Source of the DNA: JAPPLG01 sp965199935
GTDB lineage: Bacteria; Bdellovibrionota; Bdellovibrionia; Bdellovibrionales; UBA1609
Length of the DNA stretch: 64,000 nt
Direction: 5' to 3'
Assembly (NCBI GenBank): GCA_965199935.1
Contig: CBDATD010000001.1
Coordinates: forward strand, 248,001-312,000
Shown: piece by piece, positions 8,948 to 18,377 of the stretch
Layout of the letters: each line of letters begins with the position of its first letter
How positions within the stretch are numbered: position 1 is the stretch's first letter
Notes under the pieces: generated by a model
What the model saw: only the letters and a program-made list of their open reading frames with translations
What the model was told of the DNA's origin: nothing
Databases searched by the model: none
Position numbers and translations under genes: made by a program

Positions 8948-9631
8948 TCAAAATCCAAAGTTCTTTCTCGCGGCTTCTTGTTCTGCTTCCTTCTTAGTAG
9001 AACCCTGGCCTTGTCCGTAAATTTTGCCGCTCAAAACCACTTGTACAAAGAAAACTTTCCTATGGGCGGGCCCTTGCTCTCCAACCAGTTTATAGTGCGG
9101 TATTTTTTGAAGAACTTTTTGACTGCGCCCCTGCAGGATAGTTTTATAGTCCTCATCCACCCAGCTTTTTAAATCTTTTTGAAACATGAGAGACACAATT
9201 TTTTGAGCAGAATCATACCCTCCATCCAAATAGACAGCTCCTACAATAGCTTCAAAAGCGGAGGCTAACAAGCGGGGATTGGAGGCTCCTCTATTCATCT
9301 TTTCAGCCCGAGACAGCTTGAGCTCCCGGCCAAAACCCAATTCTCTCGCTTTTTTATAAAGCCCTTTAGTACTCACCAGTGAAGATCTCATCTTGGACAG
9401 CCGGCCCTCATCCGCCTCTTGATGAACCCTCATCAATAAATCCCCAAGGACTAAATTCAACACAGCATCCCCCAAATATTCCAGCCTTTCATTATTTTCA
9501 CTTTGTTTTGACAAATAAGCATAACTCTTATGGCTTAACGCCTGACTGAGCAATAAAGGATTTTTGAATGTGTACTTTAATGTTTTTTCCAACTTAGTCG
9601 GAGAAGAAATAAATTTCCTAAGCCATCTCAT
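8948..9631 (-). CDS. rnc: Ribonuclease III
   Basis: 227-residue double-strand-specific endoribonuclease for rRNA and mRNA processing. It has the signature NERLEYLGDAVLNLVL with its catalytic Glu and Asp, the second metal-site segment SAFEAIVGAVYLDGG, and a C-terminal double-stranded RNA binding domain (HYKLVGEQGPAHRKVF .. GSTKKEAEQEAARKNF). The start overlaps the end of mtaB by 14 bases, and der follows 33 bp downstream. The rnc-der pairing plausibly links rRNA cleavage with 50S assembly. Confidence 0.96.
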   Translation of the reverse strand: MRWLRKFISSPTKLEKTLKYTFKNPLLLSQALSHKSYAYLSKQSENNERLEYLGDAVLNLVLGDLLMRVHQEADEGRLSKMRSSLVSTKGLYKKARELGFGRELKLSRAEKMNRGASNPRLLASAFEAIVGAVYLDGGYDSAQKIVSLMFQKDLKSWVDEDYKTILQGRSQKVLQKIPHYKLVGEQGPAHRKVFFVQVVLSGKIYGQGQGSTKKEAEQEAARKNFGF

Positions 9632-10880
9632 TACTGACTATTCCTTGAAATTGACTTTTGCGAGCATCCCAAGAGAGAAGTTTGACAGACACTTCATGAT
9701 TCAAAACGGGCTGCTCCCCTTCAAAATACACACTCCAATAGTCTCTGCTGACACCCCCCCTGCTCAAAGGAAGGACTTTCTTTATTTTCCCAACTTGCAG
9801 CCGGGCCTGCTCATTGAACCGATGCCGGCTTAAATTTCTAAACAGCAAAGCCCTCTTTGTTTTGTCAATAGGAGAACAGTGAGAACCCATTCGCAGAGCG
9901 TAGGTTTTAGGCCGGGCACTGTAAGGGAACACATGCATCTGCGTCCAATAATTGTCTTTGAAAAGTTCATAGGAAGATTCAAAATCTTTTTGCGTCTCCC
10001 CCGGAAACCCCGCAATAAGATCCATACCAACAAAAGCATTCGGTGTTTTCTTATGAATCCTCTCTAGGCATTTCTGAACGTCTCTTCTAGTATAAGTTCT
10101 TTTCATGTTTTTCAAAACCTTTGTAGAACCGCTTTGGATGCTTAAATGAAAATGCCGGCACAGCCGCTCATCTTGATACAAAGATAACAAACGATCGCTC
10201 AATTCAACAGGTTCTAAACTGCTTAAACGAATACGCGGTATTTTTGTTTTTTCTAAGATGGAAGACACCAAATCACACAAACCTTTCTCTTGATCTTGGT
10301 AATCCCCAATATGAACTCCCGTAAGAACCACTTCACGCACCCCTTGAAAAAACTTATCATTCACTTGATCTACTAAGTGGGAAATACTTAAGCTCCGGCT
10401 TTTACCGCGTGCAAATGGAATGATGCAAAAAGTGCAAAACTGCGAACACCCATCTTGAATTTTAAGAAAAAATCGAGTGTGGTCTTTTTCCACCTGCCCC
10501 CCTTGGCCTAAGGGGGTGTTTTTAAAAATGTTAGAGTGAAAAATACGCTCTGTTAAAGAACCTTCCTCATATTTTTTTAAAATATCCGCCATCTGATGCT
10601 TGTGGGAGTTGCCTATAATCAGATGTACGTCCGGACTGCGGCTGTAGCGGTCCAGCTCCACTTGACTGCCGCAGCCAGTGACCACAATAACATCCCGAGG
10701 ATTCTTCTTTCTGTGGCGCCGAATCCATCGAAGAGAATCTAAGACAGCATTCTCAGTCACTGCACATGTATTGACAATATGATAGCGAGAGGAGCCTTTC
10801 ACAGGGGAGAGGTTTTTTTGCAAAAGAGAAGTGTCATATGTGTTGACTTTACACCCAAAAGTTTTAATCGTGTAATCCAC
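9618..10880 (-). CDS. mtaB: tRNA (t6A37) methylthiotransferase MtaB
   Basis: Radical-SAM enzyme of the MiaB family that adds a methylthio group to t6A37 of tRNA. The N-terminal UPF0004 domain has cysteines in IKTFGCKVNTYD, VNTCAVTE and VTGCGSQVE. The radical SAM cluster motif is DGCSQFCTFCIIPFARGKSRS, followed by LTGVHIGDY and IAGFPGET, and a TRAM-like tail follows. I chose the GTG at 10880 rather than the TTG at 10898, because GGAGGAG sits 6 bases before the GTG and would itself be coding with the longer start. The gene overlaps mnmA upstream and rnc downstream. Confidence 0.93.
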   Translation of the reverse strand: MDYTIKTFGCKVNTYDTSLLQKNLSPVKGSSRYHIVNTCAVTENAVLDSLRWIRRHRKKNPRDVIVVTGCGSQVELDRYSRSPDVHLIIGNSHKHQMADILKKYEEGSLTERIFHSNIFKNTPLGQGGQVEKDHTRFFLKIQDGCSQFCTFCIIPFARGKSRSLSISHLVDQVNDKFFQGVREVVLTGVHIGDYQDQEKGLCDLVSSILEKTKIPRIRLSSLEPVELSDRLLSLYQDERLCRHFHLSIQSGSTKVLKNMKRTYTRRDVQKCLERIHKKTPNAFVGMDLIAGFPGETQKDFESSYELFKDNYWTQMHVFPYSARPKTYALRMGSHCSPIDKTKRALLFRNLSRHRFNEQARLQVGKIKKVLPLSRGGVSRDYWSVYFEGEQPVLNHEVSVKLLSWDARKSQFQGIVSNEMA

Positions 10881-11934
10881 AAATAACTCCTCCTCCAACC
10901 AGTTGTTTTTTTCTGTAAAGGACTGCTGACTGCCCCGGTGTTACAGCCCTTTGCGGTTCTTCAAATTCAATAAAACACCGAGAATTTTTAGGATAGACGC
11001 GGGCCCATTGAGCTTGGCTGACAAAACGAATTTTCACTTTCAATCTCTCTCCCGGCAAAACTTCATCCAGCCAATGCAAATTTTCAACCTCGGCTTGATT
11101 TCTATATAAAAAATGCTCTTCACCCAACCATACGGATTGACGGGAGGGGTCTATTTTTATCACATAAAGGGGGTGTTTATACGACACTCCCAGTCTTTTC
11201 CTTTGACCATACGTGAATTGATGGATTCCCGTATGAACTCCCAAAATCTCTCCTGACGGATAGAGTTTTAATTCCCCCTCTGTCTTTTTTTCCCTCCGGC
11301 GGTCTATAAACTTCACATAACCGCTCCTACCTATAAAGCACAGCCCTGTGGAGTCTTTTTTATCAAAGACAGGAAGTTTTTTTTTCTGTGCAATACGCCT
11401 CACCTCCGCTTTACCCATACCTCCCACAGGAAAAAGAAGCCGCGGCAGCAGCTGTAAAGGAGTGGTAAAAAGAAAATAAGTCTGATCTTTCCAGGAATCA
11501 TCGCTTTGATAAATTTTCCACTTTCCCTGTCTATTTTCCACCTTTGCATAGTGTCCTGTCGCCAAAAAATCGCATTCCAACTCCATCATTTTTTGAACTA
11601 AATAATGGAATTTCAGATGTGTATTGCAGTTTAAACAAGGAATAGGAGTCTCTCCTTTTTGATAAGAATCCACAAAAGGTTCAATCACTTTTTCCTTAAA
11701 TTCTTCTTCACAATTAATCACGTAAAATGGAATGCCCAATATTTGAGACACTCTTCTGGCGTCTTCCACGTCCACGCTTGAACAGCAAGTCCCAAAGCCT
11801 TCTTCACAATCTTTATCGGAATAATCCCAAACCTGCATGGTTACGCCGACAACATCATACCCTTGATCCAAAAGCAGAGCCGCGGCGACAGAGCTGTCCA
11901 CCCCGCCGCTCATTGCCATAAGTACACGTTTCAT
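10864..11934 (-). CDS. mnmA: tRNA 2-thiouridylase MnmA
   Basis: 356-residue enzyme that thiolates U34 of Lys, Glu and Gln tRNAs, using sulfur relayed from a cysteine desulfurase. Seen: the PP-loop MAMSGGVDSSVAAALL, the first catalytic cysteine region PCLNCNTHLKF, the second in DSTGLCFIG, and ATGHYAKV, followed by a C-terminal barrel domain. The start overlaps the stop of the desulfurase gene (ATGA), so the sulfur donor and acceptor enzymes are translationally coupled. The extra CC pair in FGTCCSSVD is common in the family. Confidence 0.96.
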   Translation of the reverse strand: MKRVLMAMSGGVDSSVAAALLLDQGYDVVGVTMQVWDYSDKDCEEGFGTCCSSVDVEDARRVSQILGIPFYVINCEEEFKEKVIEPFVDSYQKGETPIPCLNCNTHLKFHYLVQKMMELECDFLATGHYAKVENRQGKWKIYQSDDSWKDQTYFLFTTPLQLLPRLLFPVGGMGKAEVRRIAQKKKLPVFDKKDSTGLCFIGRSGYVKFIDRRREKKTEGELKLYPSGEILGVHTGIHQFTYGQRKRLGVSYKHPLYVIKIDPSRQSVWLGEEHFLYRNQAEVENLHWLDEVLPGERLKVKIRFVSQAQWARVYPKNSRCFIEFEEPQRAVTPGQSAVLYRKKQLVGGGVICGLHD

Positions 11935-13109
11935 TCTTGATCCCTTATTTTCCTTAATCTATTGACAATTTCCTTTAAAACATCTGCAAATTTTTTTAAA
12001 GACTCCCAGTTTGTACCCAAGCCGAAGCTCACCCGAAGAACACATTGAGCTTCATCAGGAGAAAACCCCATGCCCAGCAAAACCACACTCGGAGACAGGC
12101 TTCCGGAATGACAGGCAGAGCTGACACTTACTGAATAACCCTTCATATCTAAATTCATCATAACCGTTTCCGCAAAAACTCCTTCTATCATCATGGAGGA
12201 GCAGGTGCCGACACGAGGCCGGCCTTTCCCTATAAAGTGTATATTTTCAATGGATTTTTCAATCAGAGACTCCAGCCGGTCCCTCCACTGGGCTGTTTTT
12301 TGATTCTGATTTAAAATCTCTTTACCTCTTTCCGCCAAAGCCCCTAAAGAACATATAGACAGAATATTTTCGGTGCCGGCTCTTCTTTTTCTCTCTTGGG
12401 GGCCTCCGTGGACCAGGCTTTCCACAGACAATCCTTTTTTCACATACAAAGCCCCCGCCCCTTTTAAGGAATAAAATTTATGCCCTGATAAACTGATCAT
12501 ATCCACCCCCAGATTTTCCACATCCAAAGGAATCTTCCCCAAGGCTTGCACAGCATCTGAATGAAATAAAGCTCCTGCTCTGCGGCCCAGCTCCGCCAAT
12601 TTTTGAATGGGGAATATACACCCCGTTTCGTTATTGACATACATGATAGAAACAAAAGCTGTTTGATCGTCCAAAGCATTTTCATATTTGTCCAAATCCA
12701 AGGCTCCTGACTTCAGTACAGGAATCACCTCCAGCTGAAAACCATAATGATCTCTAATCCACCGGCACACACCGGTGACGCTTGGATGCTCCACTGAGGA
12801 AATAATAATTTTTTTTCTGGATGAATTTTTAAATCTTTCAGCCAGCCCTTTGAGCGCTTGATTGTTTGATTCGCTTCCTCCGCTTGTAAACACAATCTCT
12901 AAAGGGCGGGCCTGGATAAAACGCGCCAACTGCTCCCGGGCTGTCCAAATGAGGCCGCGGGCTTCACGCGCCTTTTGATAAGCGGCGCTGGGATTCCCCC
13001 AGCATTTCAGCCAGTCTTGAACTTTGGCATTCAAAAACCCCGCCACTGGTGTTGTCGAATGGTAATCCAAATACACTCTGTTCAATTCTTTAGCAACTTC
13101 TATGCTCAT
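11931..13109 (-). CDS. iscS: Cysteine desulfurase, IscS/NifS type
   Basis: 392-residue PLP enzyme that mobilises sulfur from cysteine. It has the N-terminal VYLDYHSTTPV, the cofactor-region GGSESNNQALKG, the PLP lysine in SLSGHKFYSLKGAGALYV, the RAGTENI segment, and the catalytic loop cysteine in SSACHSGSLSPSVVL. No iscU, iscA or regulator is adjacent. Coupling to mnmA points to tRNA thiolation, though a general Fe-S role is also possible. It is the first gene of the operon that ends with der. The exact subfamily symbol is less certain than the activity. Confidence 0.93.
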   Translation of the reverse strand: MSIEVAKELNRVYLDYHSTTPVAGFLNAKVQDWLKCWGNPSAAYQKAREARGLIWTAREQLARFIQARPLEIVFTSGGSESNNQALKGLAERFKNSSRKKIIISSVEHPSVTGVCRWIRDHYGFQLEVIPVLKSGALDLDKYENALDDQTAFVSIMYVNNETGCIFPIQKLAELGRRAGALFHSDAVQALGKIPLDVENLGVDMISLSGHKFYSLKGAGALYVKKGLSVESLVHGGPQERKRRAGTENILSICSLGALAERGKEILNQNQKTAQWRDRLESLIEKSIENIHFIGKGRPRVGTCSSMMIEGVFAETVMMNLDMKGYSVSVSSACHSGSLSPSVVLLGMGFSPDEAQCVLRVSFGLGTNWESLKKFADVLKEIVNRLRKIRDQE

Positions 13110-13182
13110 GCCTCTCCTCTATGCGATTTTACTTAAGATCAAGTTTAAATAGTCCGTTTGTAAAATAGAAGAAGAATCAAAA

Positions 13183-14793
13183 ATGATCAACAAGGATTCC
13201 AAATATATGAGTCCCATTACAGCGTGGAAAGAAAAATTTCAAGTCTCAAACGGCTGTACACTCGAAACAGCACTGAGAACTCAGCTCATTGACGAAACAA
13301 AATACCAAAAATGGGCTTCCAAATATTATGGTCTGCCCATAATAGAAGATGAATTTTTTACAAATCATCCTCCCTCCGCAAAATTTATCAAAAGTATTGA
13401 AAGTATCGCCAGTCCGTCAGCCGTTCCCTGCTTTGAATGGAAAAATATTCTCTATGTAGCTTGTTTGGAACCGCAAAAAATGGACATTCATCAGAAAACA
13501 ATTTTTTTTCTGGCGTCCCTTAAAAGTATGGAATCCCTATGGAATGATGTGCAATCCTTGAAAGAGCAAAAGGCAGAAAAGCCGCGCCAAAAACAAACAT
13601 CAGCTCATCCACAGACACCATCCAATCCTGTGAAAATAGACAATGACGACATGGAATTCGAGTATATAAATTGGCTCAAATCAATAATGTTTTCTGTGGT
13701 TGACATTGCTAAGGCCTTTGTAAAATTTATGGCGTCAGACAAAAATCCCTTCTTCAAAAACAACACACGAAAGAACCCTATAAACACCCGCAGAAAAACA
13801 AGCTCTATGAAAATAGAGGTGGATTCCCAATCCCGCAGAAGCTCAGCAAAGAAGACAGTTGAAATCACTGGGCAGAGGCGCGAAAACGATGAGGCGGATT
13901 TGTCCAGAGAGGCTCAATTTGCTGAACAGGAGCAGGAGAAAGAGGAAGAGCTGTCAAGAGAAACTGATGAGATGGAGAGGAAGGAGGATGAAAATAGTGA
14001 GGGAGGCAGTGAAATGATTCAGATGCCGGCGCTTGCTGAGGCTCCGGAGGACCCCTCCACAATACAAAGGGAAAAAGAAAAGCAGACAGAACAAAAAACA
14101 GAGCTGATCGCCCTGGTGGATGACGGCCCTCCACAGCCTCCACCCTCCAGCAAAGAGGCTGAAACGCCTGTCGAAAATTCAGAAAAAACAGACCCTCCCG
14201 AAGAAAAAGCTGAAACGCCTGCCGAAAATTCAGAAAAAACAGATCCTCCCGAAGAAAAAAAAGAGGAAGAGAACATAGAAAAAAAACCTCCCTCTATACC
14301 AAATAAATCCGGATCTCTTCTCATACTGAACCAAAAAAAATCATCAACATTGGATCCACTCAGCCCTCTTCAACAGACTTTAGAAGAAACAAAACATTAC
14401 ATAAACTCCTACATACTTTTTATTTTTAAGAAAGATGTGTTTATACCTTACAAATGGAGTTCTCATTTAAAAGCTCAAAAGAAGGCGCCGGGCGCTATAC
14501 AAAAACCTTCTATTTTTCGTATTGTACACACGAGCAAACAGCCTTATTTTGGACATCTCGCGCCGGTATTAACCAATAATCATTTTTTCAATCAATGGGG
14601 GTTTGAAACACTGCCCCAATACGTTGTTCTCATCCCCTTCCTTTCTGCCGGCAAAAAAGAGGTTCTGGGAGCTTACTTGGGCATCTCTGAAACACGCACA
14701 CTGCCTATAAAATGTCTTCATGCTATCGAAAAAATAGTTCGGCCTCTATCTCCTTACTATGAAGACGGCAGTTTATTGAAAAAAATATCTTAA
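13183..14793 (+). CDS. Acidic protein with PilB/GspE-like N-terminal domain
   Basis: 536 residues, no signal peptide. Residues ~10-105 (CTLETALRTQLIDETKYQKWASKYYGLPII .. WKNILYVACLEPQ) resemble the MshEN/GspE N-terminal domain found in PilB. Residues ~130-390 are low-complexity, mostly Glu/Lys/Pro. This linker contains a 17-residue tandem duplication (AETPVENSEKTDPPEEK). The last ~130 residues form a folded domain of unknown type (YILFIFKKDVFIPYKW .. LPQYVVLIPFLSAGKKEVLGAYLGIS), perhaps GAF-like. There is no ATPase domain. It converges with the pilus operon, so a regulatory or adaptor role in pilus function is a guess. Confidence 0.7.
   Translation: MINKDSKYMSPITAWKEKFQVSNGCTLETALRTQLIDETKYQKWASKYYGLPIIEDEFFTNHPPSAKFIKSIESIASPSAVPCFEWKNILYVACLEPQKMDIHQKTIFFLASLKSMESLWNDVQSLKEQKAEKPRQKQTSAHPQTPSNPVKIDNDDMEFEYINWLKSIMFSVVDIAKAFVKFMASDKNPFFKNNTRKNPINTRRKTSSMKIEVDSQSRRSSAKKTVEITGQRRENDEADLSREAQFAEQEQEKEEELSRETDEMERKEDENSEGGSEMIQMPALAEAPEDPSTIQREKEKQTEQKTELIALVDDGPPQPPPSSKEAETPVENSEKTDPPEEKAETPAENSEKTDPPEEKKEEENIEKKPPSIPNKSGSLLILNQKKSSTLDPLSPLQQTLEETKHYINSYILFIFKKDVFIPYKWSSHLKAQKKAPGAIQKPSIFRIVHTSKQPYFGHLAPVLTNNHFFNQWGFETLPQYVVLIPFLSAGKKEVLGAYLGISETRTLPIKCLHAIEKIVRPLSPYYEDGSLLKKIS
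14158..14259 (+). repeat. Two tandem 51-bp coding repeats
   Basis: Units 14158-14208 and 14209-14259 each encode AETPxENSEKTDPPEEK and differ by only two bases as read. They lie in the disordered linker of the acidic protein. Near-identity suggests a recent duplication, and copy number may vary between strains. Confidence 0.9.
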
Positions 14794-14795
14794 AA

Positions 14796-16064
14796 TTAAA
14801 TAAATTTTCGAAACTCATCTTTTTTATGAGGAAAAGAATGAGAAAACTCATAGACCCATTTTTTGACAGCCGCTGTTTGATTCAGATGAGACAAAGCCTT
14901 TAAAGCAAACACAGCCGCCTCGCCTCTCAAACGCTCGTCAGGATAGGCGGAGAGGGCGATCTCACGAAATACAGGAGCTGTTTGACTGTACCTTCCAATG
15001 CGAAACAAGGCCTTATTTTTCAGATAACGAATCTCAAAAACCGACTTCCTCAAAACACTATGCTTCAAATAAAAATCATAAGCTTGAATTTCCAAACGCG
15101 GGTCTTGAGACAGCTGAGCTAGAGAATGATAAAGGTGAAATAAATTTTCAAGATGAATAAATTTTTCTTTTCTTTCATTTGCTTTTAAATGAAATTTAAT
15201 AAACCTCTGTTCAAATAAAATATGACGCTGATAAAAGTTTAAAGACTGATCATACTGCCCCATCCGCGAAGCCCATTCAGCGGCAGACAGAACCATCACA
15301 GAGTCCATAGGAAAATAAGAAAGATAAACATTGTACAATTGAAGAATATTTTTACTCATCCTCTCACCGTGAGCCATATAAATGAGATTCTTGACAGCCT
15401 CCGGAGAATGCCTGCATGCATTGTGATTGCAGGATTGATTTTGCAGATACACCTGGCAGGCTCGATCAAAGGAGCTTACAGCCTGCTTCCAGCGGCGGCT
15501 GGTTAAGTAATGTTTCGTCCTAGACAGCGCCAAGTCTAAAGGGCTGAGAGTTTTTTCATTTTCGGAGAGTATTTCAAGATCATCTATTGTTTTATCTACG
15601 TCTTCCAGCTTTTTTTCCATCTGAAGAGAGAGTGTGCGGGCTTTTGAAATTCTGCTGTGATCCCTGCTCACGGATAAAACCTGTTTGTAAGAATCCAGGG
15701 CCTGTGAATAAACAGCCAGCATTTCATACAAATAACCAATACGAAATAAAATTTTGGATTTCTCCTCTCCGTGAGCCACTCGATTTAAAGCTTTCTTATA
15801 GAGATAAATAGCCTGCAGAACCTCATCTTTTAACTTATGATCTTGAGAGGATGGAGTCAGAGGCCTCTTCACTCTCTCTAAAGTGGCTTCTGCTAAACGC
15901 ACCTCCAGAGAATAAAGCGCTGTTTTACTGATGTATTTAGATTGAGTGTAAGCTTTTAACAGTTCTTGGAGAACTTGCTCTCTGGAAAGTGGTTTTTCAG
16001 AGAGGGCGCAAAAGGCGCCAAATGATAAGACAATACAAAACACATATTTCAAGTAATCAATCAT
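14796..16064 (-). CDS. Secreted TPR-like repeat protein
   Basis: 422 residues with an N-terminal signal peptide (YLKYVFCIVLSFGAFCA). The rest is almost wholly helical, with repeated TPR-like units, for example KILFRIGYLYEMLAVYSQALDSYKQVL and AAEWASRMGQYDQSLNFYQRHI. It is probably periplasmic. It is the last gene of the pil operon, 7 bp after the sigma-54 activator, and its stop is 2 bp from that of the convergent acidic protein. Position suggests a pilus-assembly scaffold role, in the manner of other TPR pilus factors, but no specific family is recognised. Confidence 0.65.
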   Translation of the reverse strand: MIDYLKYVFCIVLSFGAFCALSEKPLSREQVLQELLKAYTQSKYISKTALYSLEVRLAEATLERVKRPLTPSSQDHKLKDEVLQAIYLYKKALNRVAHGEEKSKILFRIGYLYEMLAVYSQALDSYKQVLSVSRDHSRISKARTLSLQMEKKLEDVDKTIDDLEILSENEKTLSPLDLALSRTKHYLTSRRWKQAVSSFDRACQVYLQNQSCNHNACRHSPEAVKNLIYMAHGERMSKNILQLYNVYLSYFPMDSVMVLSAAEWASRMGQYDQSLNFYQRHILFEQRFIKFHLKANERKEKFIHLENLFHLYHSLAQLSQDPRLEIQAYDFYLKHSVLRKSVFEIRYLKNKALFRIGRYSQTAPVFREIALSAYPDERLRGEAAVFALKALSHLNQTAAVKKWVYEFSHSFPHKKDEFRKFI

Positions 16065-16071
16065 AAGCTTT

Positions 16072-17343
16072 TCAAGCTAGTTTATATTTATGAATCCGGT
16101 GTTTCAAGGATCTGGGAGTGATTTTCAACAGCCGGGCCGCTTTTTCCCGGTTTCCCCTGGCTCTATGAATGGCTTCTGAGAGAATCCGTTTTTCTGCTTG
16201 ACGCATGACGTAAGTTAAGTCCATCCCCTCTGATGGGAAGGCAAGATCCAGCACATTGCTTTCCTCTTTTCTGTTTTTTAAACACTCTATTTCACAAACC
16301 CTGTCTCCCTCAGCAAACAAAACAGCTTTCTCGATCATATTTTCCAACTCCCTAATATTACCAGGATAGGAATACTGCTTTAAATACTCAAGGGCTGTTT
16401 CAGAAAACTGCATATTTTCTTTCATGTATTTTTTCTTATTTTTTTCTAAAAAATACTGAGTGAGCAAAGGAAGATCTTCCATCCTGTCTCTGAGCGGCGG
16501 TATCTCCAAATGAACCACCGCCAGCCGGTGAAACAGATCTTCACGAAAAGTTTGTTTCTGAATCATTTGCTCCAAATTCCGATGGGTCGCAGAAATAATC
16601 CGCACATCTATTTCATACTCCGTCAACGACCCTAAGGGCCGCACCTTTTTATCTTGAACGGCGCGAAGCAGTTTGGCCTGTAAATTTAAAGGCAAAGCCC
16701 CCAACTCATCTAAAAATAAAGTTCCTTTATTGGATATCTCAAAAAAACCTTTTTTATCAGAAACAGCTCCCGTAAAACTCCCTTTTTTATGCCCAAAAAA
16801 TTCCGACTCCATTAAATTTTCTGAAACAGCGCCGCAATGAACTATTGTAAAAGGACTCAAAGCCCTCGCGCTGTTTTGGTGGATGAAACGGGCAAATAAC
16901 TCCTTGCCTGTACCACTCTCCCCTGTCAATAAGACCGGCGCCGTGTAGTCAGCTATTTGCTTCATTCGATCCAAAAGCTCCTGTATAGACGGCCCTCCTA
17001 TAATCTCCACATCATTAGAGCTGGACAACAGCTGTTCTATCTTGGTTTTGACATCTTTGAGAGAGAGAGGTTTGGCCGCATAATGCCTCCCGCGAACCTC
17101 TCCGCCGCCTATCCATAAAACAGGTTCAAAAAAATGACTTTCGTTTTGAGGAATCAAAGAGGAGTCCGCAATGACAATATGAAAATTTTTATTGCTTAAC
17201 AAACCCTCGACACGATCAAAATGATCTGTGAAAGTCAATTCAACAGGAACTGATATTTGACGGCAGAGAGCCTTAAAGACAGAGTGAATGTGCAGATCAG
17301 AATCAACGATTAAAATATTTTTTGTGGAATCTGCACACTTCAT
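16072..17343 (-). CDS. pilR: Sigma-54-dependent response regulator (PilR-like)
   Basis: 423 residues. The N-terminal receiver (ILIVDSDLHIH, phosphate-acceptor region HIVIADSS, AAKPLS) is divergent but keeps the Asp and Lys. The AAA+ domain has Walker A GESGTGKELFARF, the sigma-54 contact loop GSFTGA (GAFTGA in most relatives), Walker B GTLFLDELGALP and the arginine-finger segment EDLFHRLAV. The Fis-type helix-turn-helix is GNREKAARLLKITPRSLKHRI. It directly follows the sensor gene in the pil operon, which fits control of pilus genes. The PilR name is by context. Confidence 0.9.
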   Translation of the reverse strand: MKCADSTKNILIVDSDLHIHSVFKALCRQISVPVELTFTDHFDRVEGLLSNKNFHIVIADSSLIPQNESHFFEPVLWIGGGEVRGRHYAAKPLSLKDVKTKIEQLLSSSNDVEIIGGPSIQELLDRMKQIADYTAPVLLTGESGTGKELFARFIHQNSARALSPFTIVHCGAVSENLMESEFFGHKKGSFTGAVSDKKGFFEISNKGTLFLDELGALPLNLQAKLLRAVQDKKVRPLGSLTEYEIDVRIISATHRNLEQMIQKQTFREDLFHRLAVVHLEIPPLRDRMEDLPLLTQYFLEKNKKKYMKENMQFSETALEYLKQYSYPGNIRELENMIEKAVLFAEGDRVCEIECLKNRKEESNVLDLAFPSEGMDLTYVMRQAEKRILSEAIHRARGNREKAARLLKITPRSLKHRIHKYKLA

Positions 17344-17344
17344 T

Positions 17345-18376
17345 TCAACCCGCCTGCTGAGTTAGACCTTGGCCGCTTGGAAGTTTAATATACAAGGAAT
17401 TCATTTTGCTGGAGGTTTCAATCCGGCCTCTATGCTTCTCGATCACTTTTTCAATTCTTCGAAAATCTTTAAGCCATTTCAGCATCTGGAGAGGCTCTTT
17501 CACTTGGACCACTCCAAGTTTTTCCAATTGAATCACATTCCATAATCCATCCTTATAAGTCCTTATTTTTAACTTTTGAAAATCGCTGTACGTATGAAAA
17601 AACCACTGAATGAGGCTGATAATCACCTTCTTCAGCCGGCTTCTATCTCCGAAAATAACAGAAACATCAGAGAGATGCTTCTGAACGGACTGAAACTTTG
17701 TTTTTGAATGAATATGCTCCACTGCGTCTTGAACCAACTCATTAATATTTAATTTTTCTTGATGGAAAGAAGACTCTTCTTCCTCATCTGAGAAAGCAGA
17801 CCAGTGAAGATGACGGAGAGGGTGAGTGAAAGAGAGTTTGATTTTCCAGAAAAGACGTCGAAATGAAGAAACCCACTGATTGAAATAACTCCCCATAAAT
17901 CCCGCTGAAAAAGCCATGCTTAAAAAGAGAAAATTATGGAGGGCAAAAAAGGCTCCATCAAAAGATGAAAAATGAGGGGACACAAAGTGAACCCATGTGA
18001 ATAAGCAGGAAGTCCACAGCCCCTGCAAAAGAGAACCTTTGTATTGAAACTGCAGTCCGGCGAATAAAATATGAACAAGCCATACAAAACACAGCACTCC
18101 AAAAAAGACATACCCTGTACGGTGCATAATTAAAGCGCAGAACAACGCATCCAGCGCATACATGAGAGGCCATGCTTTGAATTTTTTTTGAAAAACAAAA
18201 GCAGTAGAATCAAAAACCAGCGCCGCCCCTGCAAGAGAATAAATAAACACCCACACATCTGCATTTAAAAATGAAGGCTGAACGAAAGCATAAATCAGAC
18301 CTATTATGAGTAAAGAGGCGTGAAATAACGAGCGAAAAGTATGGGTCCAAAAAGGAATCAATGTTGTTACAGCCAT
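17345..18376 (-). CDS. Membrane sensor with degenerate kinase domain (PilS-like position)
   Basis: 343 residues with about six hydrophobic segments in the first ~180, like the PilS membrane domain. The C-terminal part looks like a histidine-kinase ATPase fold (ELVQDAVEHIHSK .. VIFGDRSRLKKVIISLIQWFF), but the usual N-box asparagine, the DxGxG box and the glycine-rich G2 box are not seen. A clear H-box is also absent (only FTHPLRHLH). It lies between pilC and the pilR-like gene, separated from the latter by 1 bp. It is probably a catalytically dead sensor that controls the regulator by binding, or phosphate comes from another kinase. Confidence 0.7.
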   Translation of the reverse strand: MAVTTLIPFWTHTFRSLFHASLLIIGLIYAFVQPSFLNADVWVFIYSLAGAALVFDSTAFVFQKKFKAWPLMYALDALFCALIMHRTGYVFFGVLCFVWLVHILFAGLQFQYKGSLLQGLWTSCLFTWVHFVSPHFSSFDGAFFALHNFLFLSMAFSAGFMGSYFNQWVSSFRRLFWKIKLSFTHPLRHLHWSAFSDEEEESSFHQEKLNINELVQDAVEHIHSKTKFQSVQKHLSDVSVIFGDRSRLKKVIISLIQWFFHTYSDFQKLKIRTYKDGLWNVIQLEKLGVVQVKEPLQMLKWLKDFRRIEKVIEKHRGRIETSSKMNSLYIKLPSGQGLTQQAG

Positions 18377-18377
18377 C

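Noticed and set aside
14019..14324. Serine/glycine-rich frame opposite the acidic protein
   Set aside because: It is the antisense shadow of the low-complexity Glu/Pro coding region.
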